This document shows, one piece after another, positions 6,978 through 10,170 of a stretch of DNA of 10,170 bases. The translations under genes were made by a program, and so were the position numbers. Where the stretch lies: contig JAKAFG010000058.1 of the NCBI GenBank assembly GCA_021818125.1, positions 1 through 10,170 on the forward strand. Reading direction: 5' to 3'. The notes below the pieces were generated by a model. It saw only the letters and a list, made by a program, of their open reading frames with translations. It searched no databases and was not told the origin of the DNA. Each line of letters starts with the position of its first letter. Within the stretch, counting starts at the first letter, position 1. Origin of the DNA: Pseudomonadota bacterium (GTDB lineage Bacteria; Pseudomonadota; Gammaproteobacteria; Acidithiobacillales; Acidithiobacillaceae).

Positions 6978-7897
6978 TTCTGAGCATCCTGCCAGAGCCT
7001 GGCACAGGCCCCATAACGCGGCGAAAGGCGAAGTGCTCCGAGACGATTTAATAAGGTGCTGACCTCAGCAAGGTTACCTTGCCGGTATCGGGTTGCCGCG
7101 AGGTATGGGGCAATAACGACTTCCGGAACCCCTTTTTCTTGAGCCAGGAGAAAGAGCTCGGCTGCGGGCTGAAGCTTCCCTTGTTCTAGGGCGTCCAAAC
7201 CCTGCAGGAAAGTCATCGATGCGCTGCTATTCTCAGGTAGGTTGTGCGACTCCACAAATGATGTCGTCTGATGGGGAGCAGGTGCGCTTCCTCTGACGTC
7301 CTGAGATTGCTGATGGGCAATATTCCACATGATCCAGGCTTGGTGTTCAAGTAAGGTTTGGCGGACGGCAGGGTTGCTGTTTCCTTCCAGTCGGTTTTCC
7401 AGGTCGATCAGCAGCATGGTGTTTTTATGTTCGCGTAGGTCTAGCGCACTATAGGCCAGCAGACGGACTTCTTCTGCCGGATCGCTGAGCGCACTGCTCA
7501 GGAGCCGGTATTGCTCATTATAATGTGCCCCCGTAATTTGAGATACGGCACGGATACGTTCACTGTCGTTAATCGAAAAACGTAATCGTGCTGATATGCT
7601 ACCCATTGCGGCGCCCGAAAACTCTAACGGTAATTCGCCAATATATTCAGGGATAAGCACTGTCTGGGTGGCCGGTCGTATTGTTTTGTGTTCTGCAATC
7701 CTAAAATAAATGGCATAACTTATGGCAATAAGTGGTCCGAAAAGCGGAATAAAAACACCAAGAATAACCGTGGTTATTATGACGAAATAATTCTGCCTTC
7801 CGCTGTGCCGTGGAAATATAATAAAAGCAATTAACAGTCCAATGAGGAGATATGTGATATAAGGTATAGAGAGCAAAAGATCGAAGCCTAAGCTCAT
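6974..7897 (-). CDS. pelE: Pel inner-membrane protein PelE (two membrane helices, TPR-like C-terminus)
   Basis: PelE is an inner-membrane partner of PelD, PelF and PelG in the Pel synthase complex. The 307-residue product (P. aeruginosa about 329) has two N-terminal hydrophobic helices (about 6-28 and 37-65) and then a soluble, probably cytoplasmic region. Residues 228-305 look like TPR helices (LQGLDALEQGKLQPAAELFL, then YLAATRYRQGNLAEVSTLL), as expected for PelE. Residues about 132-195 include LSDPAEEVRLLAYSAL, which resembles a HEAT repeat. The start at 7897 overlaps the pelD stop as ATGA; an in-frame start at 7993 would extend 100 bases into pelD and is rejected. The identity rests on position between pelD and pelF plus domain layout, since PelE sequences diverge strongly. 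The 5' third is AT-rich (64 of 180 G/C at 7681-7860). Confidence 0.9.
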   Translation of the reverse strand: MSLGFDLLLSIPYITYLLIGLLIAFIIFPRHSGRQNYFVIITTVILGVFIPLFGPLIAISYAIYFRIAEHKTIRPATQTVLIPEYIGELPLEFSGAAMGSISARLRFSINDSERIRAVSQITGAHYNEQYRLLSSALSDPAEEVRLLAYSALDLREHKNTMLLIDLENRLEGNSNPAVRQTLLEHQAWIMWNIAHQQSQDVRGSAPAPHQTTSFVESHNLPENSSASMTFLQGLDALEQGKLQPAAELFLLAQEKGVPEVVIAPYLAATRYRQGNLAEVSTLLNRLGALRLSPRYGACARLWQDAQK

Positions 7898-9174
7898 GGA
7901 GCACGCTCTGCTGACAGGATTGTGTGAAGCAACGCAGACGGACTCTTTCCGCCAACGGCGTAGTCGCAGATGGAGGTACAGTGGGTATGCCAATCTTCGC
8001 CGAAGCGATCCTTCATTTCCAGACTCACCCGTGCCATATGGCCTTCAATGCTTGCTGCGCCGGAGAAGGGCAGCAAGAAAAGTATCCGTACCGATTTCTC
8101 CGCAGTGTATTGCCATACGATGTCGAGGCCCCGGCACAGCGTACAGAGATATCGGGAGAGTGTCCCTGAGTGCTCATCGGGGTTGAGCGTGTAAACCAGA
8201 AGCATGCTTTTTACATGGTACTGCGTGCTTAGTTCTGTTAGGATGGTGAGCTCTACGGCGAAATCATCCGGACAGTCTGGCCATTCGCGAAGGATGTCCA
8301 GACTTTTTTCTATGGCCATATTGTGGTTGCAGAAATAACGAAAAATAACCCCTATGACGCGGATATTATCTTCGTCTAAAGAGAAAAATGATATATCCGA
8401 GACGGCAAGTATGATCTGGTGGTTGTGCTGGATATCGTCGAAAAGATAGGTCGCCAGGTAATGCTCTGCCTGTGTGGGACCCAAATCTACCAGAGAACGA
8501 CTCTCTTGACGTTCAATTGCACTTATATACACCGGGTCCGCAGGCTGGAACGGCCCCATATTGCCAATCTTCGCCACTTCCAGTGGCGTGTGATGATCGC
8601 TTTTAATATAGATTCCAGCGGACTGTACACCGCAGGTCTGATTAAGCAAATATAGAAACTGATCACCGAGATCCTTGTTAAATACCCCACCGGAAATGAC
8701 GGCGTTCTGTTTAAGCTCCTGTAGCGCTGAGCGCAGAGAAATCGGCCTATAAATCAGGTTTTGTTCAAGTCGTTCTTGCGAAATTTGTGCAACATACAAG
8801 TCATCTGTCAGTCGCGTCATCCGCTCCTCAAGAATTCCAGTACGAGCTTCGTTGCGGCGTCGGCGGGAAGTCCAGATATCCGAATATTCTCCGCATATCA
8901 GGGTGAGGATGGTCAGGCCAGTAAATGCCGGAAGCCATTCTCCGGAGGGCTCCGGCATCCAGAGGAGACTGGTCATGAGAATCAGCACCGCAAGAAGTCC
9001 CGGAGCGACCCCATAGCGCAATGCCACCAGCGTTGGCGCGAGCCATAGCCAAGGAAACGATTCATCGAGAAACAGCGGATCCTGCGGATGCCACAGGAAT
9101 GACAGGGCTAGTGCCACCACAGGGATGGCAATCGCCTCTATCCAGGGCATCCAGTGTCGGCGAGTAGCCATCAT
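7894..9174 (-). CDS. pelD: Cyclic-di-GMP receptor PelD
   Basis: PelD is the inner-membrane regulator that binds cyclic-di-GMP through a degenerate GGDEF domain and activates Pel export. The 426-residue product (P. aeruginosa 455) has an N-terminal membrane part with about four hydrophobic segments (roughly 12-28, 42-53, 56-73, 82-97). A basic, helical, coiled-coil-like linker follows (about 103-140), then a GAF domain (about 150-290) and a degenerate GGDEF domain (about 300-420) with no intact GGDEF active-site motif. The inhibitory-site RxxD is present as R348-G-L-D351; R382 lies 34 residues later, near the spacing of R367/D370 and R402 in P. aeruginosa PelD, and R143 or R148 could play the role of R161. 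It overlaps pelC and pelE by ATGA. A second ATG directly after the first makes the start uncertain by one codon. Confidence 0.95.
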   Translation of the reverse strand: MMATRRHWMPWIEAIAIPVVALALSFLWHPQDPLFLDESFPWLWLAPTLVALRYGVAPGLLAVLILMTSLLWMPEPSGEWLPAFTGLTILTLICGEYSDIWTSRRRRNEARTGILEERMTRLTDDLYVAQISQERLEQNLIYRPISLRSALQELKQNAVISGGVFNKDLGDQFLYLLNQTCGVQSAGIYIKSDHHTPLEVAKIGNMGPFQPADPVYISAIERQESRSLVDLGPTQAEHYLATYLFDDIQHNHQIILAVSDISFFSLDEDNIRVIGVIFRYFCNHNMAIEKSLDILREWPDCPDDFAVELTILTELSTQYHVKSMLLVYTLNPDEHSGTLSRYLCTLCRGLDIVWQYTAEKSVRILFLLPFSGAASIEGHMARVSLEMKDRFGEDWHTHCTSICDYAVGGKSPSALLHTILSAERAP

Positions 9175-9701
9175 CGATCGAGCGCGCGGTCAATGAGGCG
9201 ACTTATAATCCGTTGCGCCAGATTGCTGGTGCCGGTCTGCGAAATCTCGCCCCCACTCGCGCTGGCGACACCACGCCAGATGACCTTGTTGCTGTGTAAA
9301 TCCACAATCCAGAGTGTCATGCTTACGACTGGCTTGGCGTTGATGCCCGCCCGATAATTCCATTCGTCCACGGAACCGCTGAGTGCATAATTTGCTCCGG
9401 TGTTGTGTGCGCTGCGCAGAGCCTCTTCATAGCGTTTTTTCCAGTCTCCGCCCAACAGTTCCTGAGTACGCGTGCCGTTGGGCAGGCTACCAACGACGGT
9501 TTCACCATCGGCCTGGAGAATCGCGGCTGCCATGGATGCCGCACGATCGTTGGCCATGGGTGTTTCGGTGTTGTTGGCGAAGGGCAGCACACTCCAGGAG
9601 GACTGTTTATTCAGTTCGGGATGCTTGGCACTTTTGATGTCCAAATTCGCGCACCCGACCATCATTAGAACCAAAGGAATCGATAGCAGCAGCTTTTTCA
9701 T
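9171..9701 (-). CDS. pelC: Outer-membrane lipoprotein PelC
   Basis: PelC is a periplasmic lipoprotein that forms a ring at the inner face of the outer membrane and funnels Pel toward PelB. The 176-residue product (P. aeruginosa 172) begins MKKLLLSIPLVLMMVGC, a short lipoprotein signal with the modified cysteine at C17. Alanine at the +2 position fits sorting to the outer membrane, while Met at -3 is slightly off consensus. The mature part has SWSVLPFANNTETPMA (35-50), SGSVDEWNYRAG (108-119) and MTLWIVDLHSNKVIWRG (128-144). W142 may be the membrane-docking tryptophan and D112 part of the acidic lumen described for P. aeruginosa PelC; both are inferences without an alignment. The ATG at 9701 has GAGGG six bases upstream. 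The gene lies 40 bases after pelB and its stop overlaps the pelD start. Confidence 0.94.
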   Translation of the reverse strand: MKKLLLSIPLVLMMVGCANLDIKSAKHPELNKQSSWSVLPFANNTETPMANDRAASMAAAILQADGETVVGSLPNGTRTQELLGGDWKKRYEEALRSAHNTGANYALSGSVDEWNYRAGINAKPVVSMTLWIVDLHSNKVIWRGVASASGGEISQTGTSNLAQRIISRLIDRALDR

Positions 9702-9741
9702 GTAAGGCCCTCTCTATGGCGGAGATATATCTAACCGAATT
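9702..9741 (-). other. pelB-pelC intergenic gap with Shine-Dalgarno
   Basis: This 40-base gap holds the pelC ribosome binding site (minus-strand GAGGG, 9712-9708) and a 10-base AT-rich palindrome AGATATATCT (9723-9732). There is no terminator, so pelB and pelC are probably on one transcript. Confidence 0.4.
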
Positions 9742-10170
9742 TTATGGCGTGAAATAATAGGTGTAGCTTAAATTGACTTCCCGCTGATTCAATGCAAGCG
9801 CATTACCACCTTGCCCCTGGCTGTAAGACAGGCTCAACACATCGGGCCCCCATATTGGGGTACGCAAACCGGCACTGAACTGATACTGAAAACCAAACAG
9901 AGTGTTATTGTATACGCTGACGGCCAGATAGGGCGTCCATCGAAAGTTTAAGGTGGGCTCTGCCGAACCCAGGGAAAAGTGAAGACCATAGTCCGCGTAA
10001 CTGCCCGCCAGCACGTTAGAGATATCACGGCCGGGTGACAGTAAAATCTGAGCAAGCAGACCGGTCACATTCACGGCGCGATGTACATTGTACACGTCGG
10101 CAAATGGCCCAATAGTATAGCCCCAAGACCCCCAGTGATGGTGCCAGTTTACCGAAACTCCGCCGAAACG
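9742..10170 (-). CDS. pelB: C-terminal beta-barrel end of outer-membrane exporter PelB (5' part beyond window)
   Basis: PelB is the large outer-membrane porin of Pel export: a long periplasmic TPR scaffold followed by a C-terminal beta-barrel. Only the last 142 residues are in the window; the frame is open through the right edge, so the GTG at 10095 is internal and not a start. The visible part consists of alternating polar/hydrophobic strands rich in Tyr, Phe, Gly and Ser, such as GLHFSLGSAEPTLNFRW, LAVSVYNNTLFGFQYQFSAG and EVNLSYTYYFTP, as in a barrel. The protein ends FTP, so the usual C-terminal Phe is third from the end. The identity rests on barrel character plus position directly upstream of pelC. 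Confidence 0.9.
   Translation of the reverse strand, partial: RFGGVSVNWHHHWGSWGYTIGPFADVYNVHRAVNVTGLLAQILLSPGRDISNVLAGSYADYGLHFSLGSAEPTLNFRWTPYLAVSVYNNTLFGFQYQFSAGLRTPIWGPDVLSLSYSQGQGGNALALNQREVNLSYTYYFTP

Noticed and set aside
7898..7993. N-terminal extension of PelE into pelD
   Set aside because: It overlaps pelD by 100 bases, whereas the ATGA overlap at 7897 matches the neighbouring junctions and starts directly before the first membrane helix.
8925..8958. Inverted repeat ATGCCGG / CCGGCAT inside pelD
   Set aside because: It arises from Pro-Glu/Ser-Gly codons in a membrane loop, has a 20-base spacer, and is a modest stem expected in coding sequence.
10082..10094. Palindrome TGTAC-ATT-GTACA within pelB
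   Set aside because: It is a short palindrome wholly inside the barrel coding region, and nothing suggests regulation there.
10093..10095. GTG at 10095 as start of a small 117-residue gene
   Set aside because: The frame is open to the window edge with barrel-like residues upstream, so it is an internal codon of pelB.

Overview
All nine genes lie on the minus strand, so transcription runs from high to low coordinates. The window joins two blocks. Positions about 10170 to 3099 hold most of a Pel exopolysaccharide (biofilm matrix) cluster: the C-terminal end of pelB, then pelC, pelD, pelE, pelF, pelG and a sugar-nucleotide C4-epimerase. Positions 2993 to 1 hold a housekeeping block: the lipid II flippase gene murJ, a small DUF2203 gene, and most of ribF (FAD synthetase/riboflavin kinase), which runs off the left edge. 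pelA is not in the window; the usual gene order would place it beyond the right edge.

Working model for the Pel block. The epimerase interconverts UDP-GlcNAc and UDP-GalNAc in the cytoplasm. PelF (GT4 glycosyltransferase) polymerises the chain. PelG (a MOP-family membrane protein) with PelD and PelE moves it across the inner membrane. PelC (lipoprotein ring) and PelB (TPR scaffold plus beta-barrel porin) export it across the outer membrane. PelD keeps an RxxD cyclic-di-GMP inhibitory-site motif (R348-G-L-D351), so export is probably gated by c-di-GMP. pelC/pelD, pelD/pelE and pelE/pelF overlap by ATGA, and pelF/pelG overlap by 13 bases, so these genes look translationally coupled. The epimerase follows pelG after 40 bases and has a strong Shine-Dalgarno sequence.

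The housekeeping block is compact: murJ and the DUF2203 gene overlap by 8 bases, and ribF follows after 90 bases. murJ-ribF linkage is typical of Gammaproteobacteria and relatives (E. coli has murJ apart but ribF-ileS-lspA together; many others have murJ next to ribF). The protein sequences together with a Pel cluster beside murJ suggest an Acidithiobacillus-like proteobacterium. That is an inference from overall appearance, not a database match. Parts of the Pel block are clearly more AT-rich than murJ, which is compatible with acquisition of the cluster next to a core locus.

I found no wholly new system. The items most worth a second look are the epimerase with a serine at the GalE Tyr299 gate position, the DUF2203 gene coupled to murJ, a perfect 11-bp hairpin inside pelF, a perfect 10-bp inverted repeat between the two blocks, and a HEAT-like segment in PelE. 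There is no gene-free stretch above 300 bases. I saw no tRNA, rRNA, insertion sequence or CRISPR array.
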